DNA of 64,000 nucleotides from Runella salmonicolor (GCF_024158025.1 NZ_JAMZEL010000007.1:124001-188000), one strand, 5' to 3'; positions 25,675 through 35,852 are shown, numbered from the stretch's first letter. A program made the numbers and translations. Notes: generated by a model from the sequence alone, not told the origin.

Positions 25675-28050
25675 ATGAAGTGGTGGATAACGTGCGGGCT
25701 ATTGTTGATGTGGAATGCGGGGGCATGGGCCAATCACATTGTCGGGGGAGATATTGCGCTTACCAAACAAAATGGTTCCTCTACCAGCTACCTCATTACC
25801 TTAACCCTGATTTACGACGGCGTACTGGGTAGTACAAACGACAAGGCATTTGTTTCTTCTTTTCGCAAAAGTACCAACGCCCGCATTGAAGATTTTACGC
25901 TGACCCGCGCTGCACTGGAGGAAATCCCCTATTCCAACCCTCGCTGCGTTCCCAATCCTCGCGAATCTCGCATTACATTGGCTCGCTACACGGCCACCGT
26001 TTCTTTTCCTACGACTACCTACAACGACCCAGAAGGCTATTATTTTTCGTGGGAAGAATGTTGCCGCAACGGCGAAATTGTCAATATTCAAACACCCAAT
26101 AGGGTTGGCTTAGCCTTTTATGCTGAAATTCCGCTCAACAGCATTTCAGCCGGTTTGCCCCAATTTAAAACTCCCGAAGTCAAATATGTGTGTGTAGGAA
26201 AAAATTTCGAAGCTGATTTTGGAGCAACAAGTTCTTCGGGAAATGAACTACGCTACAGCATTGTCACGCCTCTCATTGGCTCCACCGACCAAGGCGGCAC
26301 TTTTCCCGATAAATCCAAAGCAGGCCCTTATAGTCGGGCGGTTTGGAGCGCAGGTTTTGACAGCACGAAAGCTATTCTAGGCGCTAATCCATTGAGAATT
26401 GACTCAAAAACGGGTAAAATAACGCTTAATGCTTCTAAGGTTGGTTTTTTTGCCTTTGCGGTTCGTTGTGAAGAATGGCGACAAAACGTAAAAGTAGGAG
26501 AAATACGACGCGAATTTGTGTTTAACGTTGTGGATTGTATTTCTTCAGTCCCCTCCCCCGTTTTTATTGAAATCTTAACGGCATCGCCTTCAGTTACTTA
26601 CCAATCCTCAGTGGGCAATATCTCTTCGGTAGACATGTGTCAAGGCGATTCTGTAGTTCTGAAAGCCAACGATGAAAACCCGCAATGGGCGTATCAATGG
26701 CTAAAGGACGACCAACCCATCACTAATGCCAACCAATCTTATTTGGGCATTTATCAGCCCGGCAACTATAGCCTTGTCAAACGTTTTGCCGAAAGCTGCG
26801 GAACGGAGGAGTCTACCTTAAACTTCACCCGCGTCAACGTAAAAAACGCCAGCACGGTCCGAATTTCCTCCAGTCGCCCTTTGCCGCTGTGCTCCAACGA
26901 CAGCACCAATCTAAGCATTGATTTACCCTCAAACGCCACCATCAGCTGGCAGCAAAACGGGGTCACTACCGACAATTCAGGGCAGGTTTTTTCCAACGTA
27001 AAACAACCGGGTGTTTACAGTGTGTTTGTAACCGAAAAAACGACCAAATGCGTAAGTAAAGACAGTGTAATCATAAAGCTTATTTCGGCCCCAACGGCCC
27101 CGCTGACGATTGACGGTACGCCTATTTTCTGCGCCAACGATTCCATAAAACTCATTACTCCCCACAATAATGCCTACGATTATGCGTGGTATCAGGAAGA
27201 TACCCCCTTGTTTGCTTCGTTCGGAAACGAGTTTTCACCAACGCAAACTGGCCGGTATTCCGTAGCCGTGTCTGATACTGTCACTAAATGTACCACCCGG
27301 TCTGTTTCAGTCAATGTTATCGTAAAACCCTCCCCTACGGTCACTATTGCTCCCATACAGGCATTGTGTACCTCTGCTTTACAGGCAGTTACCTTAGAAG
27401 GCTCACCCGCAGGAGGCACTTTTAGCGGACAGGGTGTGGTAGGAAATCGGTTTGTAACGCAGGATTTATCGGCGGGTACGTATCCGATTACCTATACCTA
27501 CACCAATAATCAGGGGTGTTCGGGAAAAGATACTAAACCTGCTTACATCGCCCCGCCTCCGCGCTTAGAAGTACCCAGAAAACTGGTAGTTGTACGCGGT
27601 GACAGCATTCAAATCAAAACCGCGGTACCCCTCAACGCAACCGCCGTATGGTTTCCGAGCATTGGGCTCAACAATTCAACCGCCACCAGCCCAACCGTAA
27701 GTCCCGACCGAACCACTAACTATACCGTAACCATGACCACTACGGAAGGGTGTATTGTAAAGGGCGAAGTGCTCATTACTGTTATTGACCTCACGATTCC
27801 CAACGGTTTTACGCCTAACAATGACGGTGCCAACGATACTTGGGAAATTGCAGGCATTCGGGATTTCCCCAATTGCACCATCGAAATTTTCAACCGTTGG
27901 GGCAACCTAATTTTTACCAACAAAGGCTACGAAACCCCGTGGGACGGCCGCTGGAATGGCGACTTTGTACCCGTCGGAACCTACTATTATCACATCTATT
28001 TGCGCGAAGTGGAGTATAAATTGACGGGAAGTTTGAACGTGATTCGGTAA
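25675..28050 (+). CDS. Large secreted protein with type IX (type B) sorting domain
   Basis: A 791-residue surface protein. The signal peptide ends about residue 19 (WANH). The N-terminal region (residues 20-280) has the conserved HIVGGDIALT, YDGVLGS and SWEECCRNG motifs of a gliding-associated family. It is followed by about three Ig-like modules, each with a Cys pair. The end carries the type B sorting domain: TIPNGFTPNNDGANDTWEI, then CTIEIFNRWGNLIF and TPWDGRWNGDFVPVGTYYY. Such proteins pass the outer membrane by the type IX system, often helped by PorP/SprF proteins, one of which is encoded at 35832-36839. Adhesion is a likely role. Confidence 0.88.
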   Translation: MKWWITCGLLLMWNAGAWANHIVGGDIALTKQNGSSTSYLITLTLIYDGVLGSTNDKAFVSSFRKSTNARIEDFTLTRAALEEIPYSNPRCVPNPRESRITLARYTATVSFPTTTYNDPEGYYFSWEECCRNGEIVNIQTPNRVGLAFYAEIPLNSISAGLPQFKTPEVKYVCVGKNFEADFGATSSSGNELRYSIVTPLIGSTDQGGTFPDKSKAGPYSRAVWSAGFDSTKAILGANPLRIDSKTGKITLNASKVGFFAFAVRCEEWRQNVKVGEIRREFVFNVVDCISSVPSPVFIEILTASPSVTYQSSVGNISSVDMCQGDSVVLKANDENPQWAYQWLKDDQPITNANQSYLGIYQPGNYSLVKRFAESCGTEESTLNFTRVNVKNASTVRISSSRPLPLCSNDSTNLSIDLPSNATISWQQNGVTTDNSGQVFSNVKQPGVYSVFVTEKTTKCVSKDSVIIKLISAPTAPLTIDGTPIFCANDSIKLITPHNNAYDYAWYQEDTPLFASFGNEFSPTQTGRYSVAVSDTVTKCTTRSVSVNVIVKPSPTVTIAPIQALCTSALQAVTLEGSPAGGTFSGQGVVGNRFVTQDLSAGTYPITYTYTNNQGCSGKDTKPAYIAPPPRLEVPRKLVVVRGDSIQIKTAVPLNATAVWFPSIGLNNSTATSPTVSPDRTTNYTVTMTTTEGCIVKGEVLITVIDLTIPNGFTPNNDGANDTWEIAGIRDFPNCTIEIFNRWGNLIFTNKGYETPWDGRWNGDFVPVGTYYYHIYLREVEYKLTGSLNVIR

Positions 28051-28090
28051 TATTGTTGTAAAATCGCACCAACAAACCCCTTCATATTCC

Positions 28091-30373
28091 ATGCAAACTT
28101 TTCTACGGCCATTCTTTCTGGCTTTTCTCGTGGTACAAACCGCTTTTGCTCAATCTCCCAACAGTGATTATACCCAATACGTCAACCCATTGATGGGGAC
28201 CGATTCTCGGCATGAACTTTCGGCTGGCAACACCTATCCCGCCATCGCCACGCCCTGGGGAATGAATTTTTGGTGCCCCCAAACGGGCAAAAATGGCGAC
28301 GGATGGATGTACATGTATACCGCCAACAAAATCCGTGGCTTCAAACAAACCCACCAGCCCAGCCCTTGGATTAATGACTACGGGATGTTTTCGATTATGC
28401 CCGTGACGGGAAAATTGAAATTTACGGAAGACGAACGCCAAAGCTGGTTTTCGCACAAAGCCGAAGTGGTAAAGCCTCATTATTACAGCGTTTATCTCGC
28501 CGACCACGACACGCAAGTTGAAATCGCACCCACCGAGCGCGCCGCGCAATTTCGACTGACGTTCCCCAAAACCGACAGCGCGTTTGTGGTCATTGATGCC
28601 TTTGCCAAAGGCTCATACATCAAGATTATTCCCGAACAACAAAAAATAATTGGTTATAGCACCCAAAACAGCGGCGGTGTTCCGCTCAATTTTCGCAATT
28701 ATTTTGAATTGCATTTCGACAAACCCTTTACTTATAACGCCACTTGGTCAGGCAAAAAACTATCCAAGGGGAGTCTTGAACAAAAAGACGAGCACGTAGG
28801 AGCCGTGATTGGTTTCAAAACCAAAAAAGGAGAAGTGGTTCACATCAGAGTAGCCTCTTCGTTTATCAGCGCCGAGCAAGCCGCCTTGAATCTTTCGCGC
28901 GAATTGGGCAATGACACCTTCACGGCCACGATGCAAAAAGGCCAAAAAGCTTGGAATCAAGAACTGGGCCGATTGGCGGTAGAAGGCGGCACCGACGCCC
29001 AACTCCGCACGTTTTATTCGTGCTTGTATCGTGCGTTGTTGTTTCCCCGCAAGTTTTATGAGTACGACGCCCAAAACAAAGTCGTTCACTACAGTCCTTA
29101 CAACGGACAAGTATTGCCTGGATACATGTTTACCGACAATGGTTTTTGGGATACCTTCCGCTCAGCCATTCCGTTTTTCACGTTGATGTACCCCACCCTC
29201 AACAGCCAAATCATGGAAGGATTGGTGAATGCTTACAAAGAGAGCGGATTTTTGCCAGAATGGGCCAGCCCAGGTCACCGCGATTGTATGATTGGCTCCA
29301 ACTCCGCATCATTGATTGCTGATTCGTACATCAAAGGTATTCGCGGGTATGACATCAACACGCTATACGAAGCCATTTTGAAAAACACCGAAAATGCAGG
29401 GCCCGTCAACTCCGTTGGGCGCTTTGGTCACGAATATTACAACGATCTCGGCTACGTGCCCTACGACGTCAAAATAAACGAAAATGCGGCCCGTACGCTC
29501 GAATATGCTTACGCAGATTTCTGTATTTGGGAATTGGCCAAAGCGCTGAAACGTCCCGAAAGTGAAATCGCGCTGTTTGCCAAACGCAACCAAAACTACC
29601 GTAACCTGTTTGACCCCGAAACCAAGCTCATGCGCGGCAAAAACAAAGCAGGCGATTTTCAGAAACCGTTTAATCCCTTCAAATGGGGCGATGCCTTTAC
29701 GGAAGGAAACAGCTGGCATTATACTTGGTCGGTTTTCCATGACATCAACGGTCTTTCCAACCTCATGGGCGGCAAGGCGGCCTTTGCACAAAAACTCGAC
29801 AGCGTGTTTGTCTTACCACCCGTGTACGACGAGTCGTACTATGGATTTGTGATTCACGAAATCCGCGAAATGCAAATCATGAACATGGGTCAGTACGCCC
29901 ACGGCAACCAGCCGATTCAGCACATGCCTTACCTGTACAACTACGCCGGACAGCCGTGGAAATCGCAGTATTGGATTCGTCAAATCATGGACAAACTCTA
30001 CCAACCCACTCCTGATGGCTATTGCGGCGACGAAGACAACGGCCAAACCTCGGCATGGTACGTATTCAGTGCCTTGGGTTTTTATCCCGTTTGCCCAGGC
30101 ACCACGCAGTACGTGATTGGAAGCCCATTGTTCAAACGCATGACCATGACCTTCGAAAACGGCAAAAAACTCACCATCAACGCCTCCAACAACGGCGCGC
30201 AACAAGTGTACGTGAACCAAGTAACCCTTAACGGCAAACCGCACAACCTTAACTACTTAGAGCACCACACGCTCCAACAGGGCGGCACCTTGGACTTTAA
30301 GATGTCGGCGCAGCCCAACCAAACGCGCGGCACGCAGGCAAGCAGCTTTCCGTATTCGTTTTCGGGGAAGTAG
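28091..30373 (+). CDS. GH92 family alpha-mannosidase
   Basis: A 760-residue secreted exo-alpha-mannosidase candidate. The signal peptide ends TAFAQ (about residue 21). The family starts with YTQYVNPLMGTDS and NTYPAIATPWGMNFWCPQTG. The C-terminal half has QYAHGNQPIQHMPYLYNYAG and then GDEDNGQTSAWYVFSALGF, a GH92 hallmark. The enzymes are calcium dependent and trim mannose from glycans. No SusC/D pair is next to it. Linkage specificity is not evident from sequence. Confidence 0.95.
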   Translation: MQTFLRPFFLAFLVVQTAFAQSPNSDYTQYVNPLMGTDSRHELSAGNTYPAIATPWGMNFWCPQTGKNGDGWMYMYTANKIRGFKQTHQPSPWINDYGMFSIMPVTGKLKFTEDERQSWFSHKAEVVKPHYYSVYLADHDTQVEIAPTERAAQFRLTFPKTDSAFVVIDAFAKGSYIKIIPEQQKIIGYSTQNSGGVPLNFRNYFELHFDKPFTYNATWSGKKLSKGSLEQKDEHVGAVIGFKTKKGEVVHIRVASSFISAEQAALNLSRELGNDTFTATMQKGQKAWNQELGRLAVEGGTDAQLRTFYSCLYRALLFPRKFYEYDAQNKVVHYSPYNGQVLPGYMFTDNGFWDTFRSAIPFFTLMYPTLNSQIMEGLVNAYKESGFLPEWASPGHRDCMIGSNSASLIADSYIKGIRGYDINTLYEAILKNTENAGPVNSVGRFGHEYYNDLGYVPYDVKINENAARTLEYAYADFCIWELAKALKRPESEIALFAKRNQNYRNLFDPETKLMRGKNKAGDFQKPFNPFKWGDAFTEGNSWHYTWSVFHDINGLSNLMGGKAAFAQKLDSVFVLPPVYDESYYGFVIHEIREMQIMNMGQYAHGNQPIQHMPYLYNYAGQPWKSQYWIRQIMDKLYQPTPDGYCGDEDNGQTSAWYVFSALGFYPVCPGTTQYVIGSPLFKRMTMTFENGKKLTINASNNGAQQVYVNQVTLNGKPHNLNYLEHHTLQQGGTLDFKMSAQPNQTRGTQASSFPYSFSGK

Positions 30374-30390
30374 GGGGATAAATATTATTG

Positions 30391-30429
30391 CTCCGTTGGT
30401 GGAAAAATACCATCAACGGAGTAGTTTTT
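30391..30429 (+). terminator. Terminator after the GH92 gene
   Basis: A 12-base stem with one mismatch (CTCCGTTGGTGG with CCATCAACGGAG) and a 7-base loop is followed by TAGTTTTT. Confidence 0.8.
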
Positions 30430-30520
30430 AGATTATAACTCTCTCTAAAACGGTGCCGAAGCATTTTTCCAACCTTTCATCCTTCGAAAACGTCTTTGTC
30501 ATAAACCATCCTCAAAGGCC

Positions 30521-30868
30521 ATGAAAAGTGCAATTGTTGTTTTATTCTTCCTGCTTATCACTGGTGCCTGTACCAAAGAAGATATACCCGCCGATACGCC
30601 TGCTTGTATCAAAGAGAAGATTGAGCAAATGAAAAAAGCATCTGTCTCAAACCCTCCGTCAAGCGTCTGGCAGTACACTTTCAATAACCAAACCGTCTAT
30701 TATATTCCGCCGATGTGTTGTGACGTATTTAGCAATCTTTATGATGACAAATGCAACCTCATTTGCCATCCCGACGGAGGCATTTCTGGAATGGGCGACG
30801 GAAAATGTCCTGATTTCTTCGAAAAGCGGAAGAATGAGAAGCTGATTTGGCGTGATGACAGAAAATAA
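30521..30868 (+). CDS. Small Cys-rich lipoprotein
   Basis: A 115-residue lipoprotein: signal ITGAC with the lipidated Cys at 17. The mature part has six Cys, in pairs such as PPMCCDVF and DDKCNLICHPDGG, suggesting disulphides or metal binding, and ends with a basic tail. It resembles a Bacteroidota domain family of unknown function (DUF6970-like, from memory). Its stop is 1 base from the stop of the convergent gene. Role unknown. Confidence 0.75.
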   Translation: MKSAIVVLFFLLITGACTKEDIPADTPACIKEKIEQMKKASVSNPPSSVWQYTFNNQTVYYIPPMCCDVFSNLYDDKCNLICHPDGGISGMGDGKCPDFFEKRKNEKLIWRDDRK

Positions 30869-30869
30869 A

Positions 30870-31637
30870 CTATCGTATAAACAGCTTCCTGACTAAAATT
30901 ACAACTAACCCGAAAACGCTGTACCACGCAAAGAAAGGCAATATCATTTCTGGTAGTCCCAAGCAAAGAAATACGCAGATAACCAACAGCTGAAAGCCTA
31001 AGCCCAGCAACGAAATAAGGCTCATAAACCATTGAGGAAAAGTCCGAACGAAGAGGGCTTGTTTGTCTAAGTAAAGCACCACCACATCAAAAATGAGGTA
31101 TAAACTCAAAAAAATGGCGTGCAAAACATTAACGACTTTTTGGCTTTCGTAGTGGTAAGCGATGGGTTTTCGGTATTCGATGATTCGGCTGGTTTCTTCG
31201 TTGTTCAGTCTTCTTCTCAGAATAACGTAATAATAGTTGTAAATAGAGCACTGAAATTCAATCCCTAAAAACGCCCACAATAACAGCGAGTTGGAAGCCG
31301 CCCCCGTAAGAAACAGTGTACTGAAAATGAGGAGATTGATGATAAAATCAAACACCGAATCCAAATAACGGCCAATCAGGGAAGGATGATGGGTGATTCG
31401 CGCAATTTCGCCATCTACCGCATCCAGAATGTTTTTTATCATCAAAAACACCGCCGCCCATACCAATTCATTGATGTAGATGCAATAGGCGCACAAAAGC
31501 CCCGCTAACAAAAACACAATCGTAACCTGAACCGCCGTAATTTTTATCCGAGACAAGTGATGGGCCAGAAAAGTAGCAACGGGACGTCCATAATCAGAAA
31601 AATCAATAAAGCTATCTTCTTTCGAAAGTTTCGGCAT
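30870..31637 (-). CDS. CDP-alcohol phosphatidyltransferase family protein
   Basis: A 255-residue membrane enzyme that transfers a phosphatidyl group from CDP-diacylglycerol, or a related head group, to an alcohol. The active-site motif D-G-x2-A-R-x8-G-x3-D-x3-D is complete: DGEIARITHHPSLIGRYLDSVFD (about residues 91-113, metal ligands the four Asp). About six membrane segments are visible. The acceptor (glycerol phosphate, inositol or another) cannot be told from sequence. It is divergent from the small PLDc_N protein. Confidence 0.88.
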   Translation of the reverse strand: MPKLSKEDSFIDFSDYGRPVATFLAHHLSRIKITAVQVTIVFLLAGLLCAYCIYINELVWAAVFLMIKNILDAVDGEIARITHHPSLIGRYLDSVFDFIINLLIFSTLFLTGAASNSLLLWAFLGIEFQCSIYNYYYVILRRRLNNEETSRIIEYRKPIAYHYESQKVVNVLHAIFLSLYLIFDVVVLYLDKQALFVRTFPQWFMSLISLLGLGFQLLVICVFLCLGLPEMILPFFAWYSVFGLVVILVRKLFIR

Positions 31638-31817
31638 TTTAAAATAGGTCAGTTTACATCTGTAATAACTATCAACTCAAACGCCCTTCGGTTGTTCAAA
31701 TAAGCACTATGCCATACCCATTTTTTTCCCGTTAATACACTTTTACCGTCTTTTCAAAAGCAAGCCATCAACAAGCAAACCGTTTTTTTATAACTTACTG
31801 CATCTAAAACATACACT

Positions 31818-32024
31818 ATGCTTTGCTATTTAGGTCTTGGCGGACAGGAAGTGATTTTCATATTTCTCCTTTTGGGGCTAACGATTGTACCACAAATCAT
31901 CGCTATCGTACACATTGTACGGAGTACGTTAGAAAATACGTTAAAACTGATTTGGGTATTGGTTACCCTTTTTATCCCTTTGGGGTGGCTGGTTTATTTT
32001 TTGGCGGGAAGGCCCAAAGAATAG
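31818..32024 (+). CDS. PLDc_N domain small membrane protein
   Basis: A 68-residue protein with two helices (about residues 10-30 and 43-62) and the conserved end IPLGWLVYFLAGRPKE of the phospholipase D-nuclease N-terminal family (PLDc_N). No phospholipase domain is attached. Function unknown. The stop is 2 bases from that of the convergent DoxX-like gene. Confidence 0.75.
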   Translation: MLCYLGLGGQEVIFIFLLLGLTIVPQIIAIVHIVRSTLENTLKLIWVLVTLFIPLGWLVYFLAGRPKE

Positions 32025-32026
32025 GA

Positions 32027-32374
32027 TTACACATATTGATACGCCCACCAAATAAGCACCAATTGGAGTGGCAAACGTAAAATGAGAAGAGTTTTGGGAA
32101 TTCGATGAAACTTTCCCGACGTCAGCATGTAGACGTTGGCGGGAAAAATGGCAATCAACAATAAAATAATTCCCCAGGCCGATGGCGAACGGGTGGCAGC
32201 GAATAACAAGCCGATGGCAAAAGCCATCTCCAATACGCCCGAAACTAGCACAGCGGCCAGCGGCATTGGCACCCACGGCGGCATCATGCGTAGGTAAATG
32301 CGGGGCTTGAGCAAGTGAATTACTCCCGCCGCAAAATACAACGCCGCCATGAGGTACAACCCAAAGTTATTCAT
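32027..32374 (-). CDS. DoxX-like membrane protein
   Basis: A 115-residue protein with four hydrophobic segments and the DoxX-like family pattern (MAALYFAAGVIHLLKPRIY, then GVLEMAFAIGLLF). The frame extends to 32446, but MNNFGLYLMAALYF at 32374 is the natural start. It overlaps the 3' end of rlmN by 8 bases, which suggests translational coupling. Function unknown; membrane quinone or redox roles are proposed for relatives. Confidence 0.78.
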   Translation of the reverse strand: MNNFGLYLMAALYFAAGVIHLLKPRIYLRMMPPWVPMPLAAVLVSGVLEMAFAIGLLFAATRSPSAWGIILLLIAIFPANVYMLTSGKFHRIPKTLLILRLPLQLVLIWWAYQYV

Positions 32375-33428
32375 TTTTTTCGCGGTTGGCCAATTGCCCA
32401 CAGGCCGCATCAATGTCTTTCCCACGACTGCGCCGTACGTTGACAATCACTCCTTTGCTATCTAAAAAACGAGCAAATTGCTCTAATTTATCCACTCCAG
32501 TGTTTTTAAAGTCAGCCTCTGCAATGGGGTTGTATTCAATGATATTGACCTTGGCAGGCACTTTTTTGGTAAACTCCCACAACTCTTTCGCGTCTTGCAG
32601 TGTATCGTTGAAGTTGTTAAAGACAATGTACTCAAACGTAATCCGATTCTTGGTTTTACGGTAAAAGTACTGCAACGCTTCTGCCAAATTTTCCAACGAG
32701 TTAGACTCGTTGATGGGCATGATTTGGTTGCGTTTTAAGTCATTGGCTGCGTGAAGCGAGAGCGCCAGATTGAATTTCACTTCATCGTCGCCAAGTTTTT
32801 TAATCATTTTGGCAATGCCCGCCGTCGAAACCGTAATCCTTTTAGGCGACATACCCAATCCCTCGGGCGAGGTGATTTTTTCAATGGATTCAAGCACGTT
32901 GGCGTAGTTGAGCAACGGCTCACCCATGCCCATGTACACAATATTGGTGAGCGGCACGCTGAAATTTTCTTTTGCTTGCCGGTCAATGGCCACCACTTGG
33001 TCGTACATTTCGGCGGCATCTAAGTTGCGCTTACGGTCCATGTAGCCCGTGGCGCAAAACTTACAGGTAAGCGAGCAACCCACTTGGCTAGATACGCAAG
33101 CCGTCATGCGGTCGTCGGCGGGAATCAACACTCCCTCAATGAGGTGACCGTCGTGGAGTTTGAACGCCGATTTGACGGTTCCGTCGTTGCTTTTTTGCGA
33201 TTTAGCGTTGGAAATAGCCCGAATTTCAAAGTGTTCGGTCAACAACTCACGCGTTTTGAGCGATAGATTGCTCATTTCGTCAAAGGAGGTGGCAGATTTT
33301 TTCCACAACCATTCTACAATTTGTTTGGCTCGAAAGCCCTGTTCGCCGTGCTGCGTCAACCAATCTTTGAGTTGAACAACGGTGAGTTTACGAATATCCT
33401 GCTTGGAAAGAGAGATTGCTTCTGTCAT
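32367..33428 (-). CDS. rlmN: Dual-specificity 23S rRNA/tRNA adenine-C2 methyltransferase RlmN
   Basis: A 353-residue radical SAM enzyme that methylates A2503 of 23S rRNA and A37 of some tRNAs. The radical SAM triad is CSLTCKFC (C-x3-C-x2-C), followed by ATGYMDRKRNLDAAEM. MGMGEPLLNY is the SAM site and the C-terminal Cys is in DIDAACGQLAN (about residue 345), needed for the two-step mechanism. Standard length. It begins 75 bases after the stop of the MDR gene, with a hairpin in between. Confidence 0.97.
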   Translation of the reverse strand: MTEAISLSKQDIRKLTVVQLKDWLTQHGEQGFRAKQIVEWLWKKSATSFDEMSNLSLKTRELLTEHFEIRAISNAKSQKSNDGTVKSAFKLHDGHLIEGVLIPADDRMTACVSSQVGCSLTCKFCATGYMDRKRNLDAAEMYDQVVAIDRQAKENFSVPLTNIVYMGMGEPLLNYANVLESIEKITSPEGLGMSPKRITVSTAGIAKMIKKLGDDEVKFNLALSLHAANDLKRNQIMPINESNSLENLAEALQYFYRKTKNRITFEYIVFNNFNDTLQDAKELWEFTKKVPAKVNIIEYNPIAEADFKNTGVDKLEQFARFLDSKGVIVNVRRSRGKDIDAACGQLANREKNE

Positions 33429-33438
33429 TAGTAAGAGA

Positions 33439-33466
33439 AACCTGACGGCTTATAGTCCGTCAGGTT
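33439..33466. repeat. Inverted repeat, AACCTGACGG family
   Basis: Arms AACCTGACGG and CCGTCAGGTT around an 8-base loop, between the MDR gene and rlmN. The same arms recur at 55809-55863 with longer stems, and a half copy lies at 1335-1347. No strong T run on the minus strand, so terminator function is uncertain; more likely a dispersed REP-like element. Confidence 0.6.
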
Positions 33467-33503
33467 ATATTTTCAAACACAAAATTACTGATTTACAGGT
33501 GGA

Positions 33504-34517
33504 TTACCCAATCTTCAACACAATCTTCCCAAACTGCGTTCCGTTGTCCATACGTCGCAGCGCCATTTCGGTATCGTCGAGCGCAAAGGTCTCATCCAGA
33601 ATCGGTTGAATTTGTTTTTCTTCGATAAACTGAATCATTGCTTCAAACTCCGCTTCGGTTCCCATGGTAGAGCCGTAAATATTAAGTTGTTTAAAGAATA
33701 CTTTTCCGGGAATAATATCGGTGATGTTGCCCGTGGTTCCCCCAAAAAAACAAATGCGGCCGCCAGCGGTGGCAACGTCGATGAGTTTGGCAAAATGCGG
33801 GCCACCCGCACTGTCGATGATGACGTCAAAATAACCACTACGGTCGCCGCCCGTGGCAGCAATCAAGTTTTTGGTCCAATTAGGGTCTTTGTAGTTTACC
33901 CCACCTTTGGCACCTAATGCAATGGCTTTCTCTATTTTTTCATCCGAGCTCGACGTTACCCATACTTCAGCCCCCGACGCCACGGCAAATTGCAGCACAA
34001 ACAGCGCCACACCCCCGCCGATGCCCGTCACCAAGACGCGCTCCCTTGATTTCATGCCTGCCCTTGTCATCAGCGCCCGCCACGCCGTAAGCCCGCCGAG
34101 CGGAATCGCGGCCGCCGCTTCAAAACTCAAATGCTGGGGCTTTGGGTGCAAATACTTCGCTTCTACTTTAAGGTATTCGGCAAAAGTACCGTTGTCGGGC
34201 ATTCCCAAAATTTTGAAGGATTTGCTGTAAAAACGGTCATCGGGACCCCAATTATGCGACGGATTGATGATTACTTCTTTGCCCAACCTTTCTTCAGAAA
34301 CCCCTTCTCCAATTTCTGACACCACTCCCGCGCCGTCGGAACCGATGATGACCGGCAGCTTCATGCCGGGGTATTTTCCCTGCTGTACAAAAACATCTCG
34401 GTGATTGAGCGCGGCAGCTTTGAGCTGAACAATGACTTCGCCCAGACCCGCCTGCGGTTTTTCTACTTCCTGAACAGAAACGGGTTGATTGACTTCCTGA
34501 ATGATTGCGGCCTTCAT
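33504..34517 (-). CDS. Zinc-type MDR oxidoreductase, quinone reductase-like
   Basis: A 337-residue NAD(P)H-dependent medium-chain reductase. The family starts at MKAAIIQEVNQPVSV (34517); the frame could begin at 34601. The N-terminal GroES-like part has NHRDVFVQQGKYPG and PVIIGSDGAGVVSEIGEGV; the Rossmann motif is VTGIGGGVALFVLQFAV; it lacks the catalytic-zinc Cys of alcohol dehydrogenases, as expected for quinone-reductase or enoyl-reductase types. Substrate unknown. It is divergent from the following lipoprotein gene. Confidence 0.88.
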   Translation of the reverse strand: MKAAIIQEVNQPVSVQEVEKPQAGLGEVIVQLKAAALNHRDVFVQQGKYPGMKLPVIIGSDGAGVVSEIGEGVSEERLGKEVIINPSHNWGPDDRFYSKSFKILGMPDNGTFAEYLKVEAKYLHPKPQHLSFEAAAAIPLGGLTAWRALMTRAGMKSRERVLVTGIGGGVALFVLQFAVASGAEVWVTSSSDEKIEKAIALGAKGGVNYKDPNWTKNLIAATGGDRSGYFDVIIDSAGGPHFAKLIDVATAGGRICFFGGTTGNITDIIPGKVFFKQLNIYGSTMGTEAEFEAMIQFIEEKQIQPILDETFALDDTEMALRRMDNGTQFGKIVLKIG

Positions 34518-34670
34518 TGGTTGATTTTTGGTTGAATGATGTACTTTAATAAGTAAAGAAGTAAACACAAATTCCTCCTGCTTGGTTGAAGCATGTGCCA
34601 TTTTTATTGGTAAATTACGTACAAAAATTCACGACATAACGTTATGATTGAGCCAGAAAATCGTAATGCC

Positions 34671-35852
34671 ATGAAACAAATACATTTACTCTTACCCTTA
34701 TTGATTTTCATACTATATGGCTGTGCAAGAGGAGAAAAAGCTTTACAAAAGGGTAAATACGACCAAGCATTACGGGTTTCGGCCAATCGCCTAAAGCGAC
34801 ACTCAAGTGACACAAAAGCCCAAAAAGTATTTATGGCCGCTCACAAAGAAACTGAACGCATATACCAAAGCAACATTCAACGGTACATAGCCGAAAATCA
34901 GCCCTTCAAATGGGAAAGTGTTTTGTATCAGTACCAGCAACTACAAAAAAATCAAGAGGCCTTAACAAAATGTAAAGCTTGCCTTGAATTGCTCAATTCA
35001 CCCCCAAATTCCTACGCAGAGATTATTGAAAAAGTAAAAACACTGGCCGCCGACGAACGCTATCAAACAGGCTTGGACGCTTTTAAACACAAAGATAATC
35101 GGGCACTTGCCGAAGAAGCCGTCAACCATTTTTTGAAGGTAAAACAGCTTTCTCAAAGCTACAAAGACATTGATGACATCCTCATTTCGGCCAAGGAATA
35201 CGCCGTTTTACGGATAGTAATTGAGCCATTAACTGAAGACGAACGCCTTTCAGAGTCTGAATATGAGTATTTACAGGAACGATTGGACGAAGAATTCTTC
35301 GGAAACCGCTCCCCGCACGAATTAGTCCGTTTTCAAAATCCAGCCGCTGCTCAAGAGGACAGCCTTCCCTCCCACCACGTACTTCGGATTTATTTTACCG
35401 GTCAATCCTGGCTAAGAGAGTCGACTGGCAGCACAGATGCTACCGTTGAAAGTAGCACGAAATACAAAGTCGGCACGAAAAAAATCAACGATACCACCGT
35501 GGTGGACGTGATGGAACCCGTCAAAGGAACGCTCACAACAAACTATCGAAAGCGGGAGAAAAATGCGGAACTAGAATATGAAATCATCGACTTGGACAAT
35601 AATTGCGTGATTCATCGGGATGAGTTTCGGGGCCGTGCGGAATGGAAAGAAGAATGGGAAACATTTAGCGGCGATGAACGGGCCTTAAACGGAAAAGTAC
35701 TTACGTCATCACCTACTTTGTTTCCAGCTTCCGATTGGGATCTTTTTAAAGATATAAGTCGCTCAGCGGCTCGCCAAATTTATTACCGAATACACTACTT
35801 TTACAAAAAACCGTTGCCTGTATATTCTTGCCTACCAAAAAACTCGCGGTGA
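34671..35852 (+). CDS. Large lipoprotein of unknown function with helical repeat region
   Basis: A 393-residue protein. MKQIHLLLPLLIFILYGCARGEK at 34671 has a lipobox (LYGC), so the upstream frame start (34644) is rejected. The mature part begins with a TPR-like helical region (KALQKGKYDQALRVSANRL, then KHKDNRALAEEAVNHFLKV) that looks like tetratricopeptide repeats and ends in a beta-rich domain. I do not recognise a family. The last 21 bases overlap the convergent PorP/SprF gene. Confidence 0.75.
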   Translation: MKQIHLLLPLLIFILYGCARGEKALQKGKYDQALRVSANRLKRHSSDTKAQKVFMAAHKETERIYQSNIQRYIAENQPFKWESVLYQYQQLQKNQEALTKCKACLELLNSPPNSYAEIIEKVKTLAADERYQTGLDAFKHKDNRALAEEAVNHFLKVKQLSQSYKDIDDILISAKEYAVLRIVIEPLTEDERLSESEYEYLQERLDEEFFGNRSPHELVRFQNPAAAQEDSLPSHHVLRIYFTGQSWLRESTGSTDATVESSTKYKVGTKKINDTTVVDVMEPVKGTLTTNYRKREKNAELEYEIIDLDNNCVIHRDEFRGRAEWKEEWETFSGDERALNGKVLTSSPTLFPASDWDLFKDISRSAARQIYYRIHYFYKKPLPVYSCLPKNSR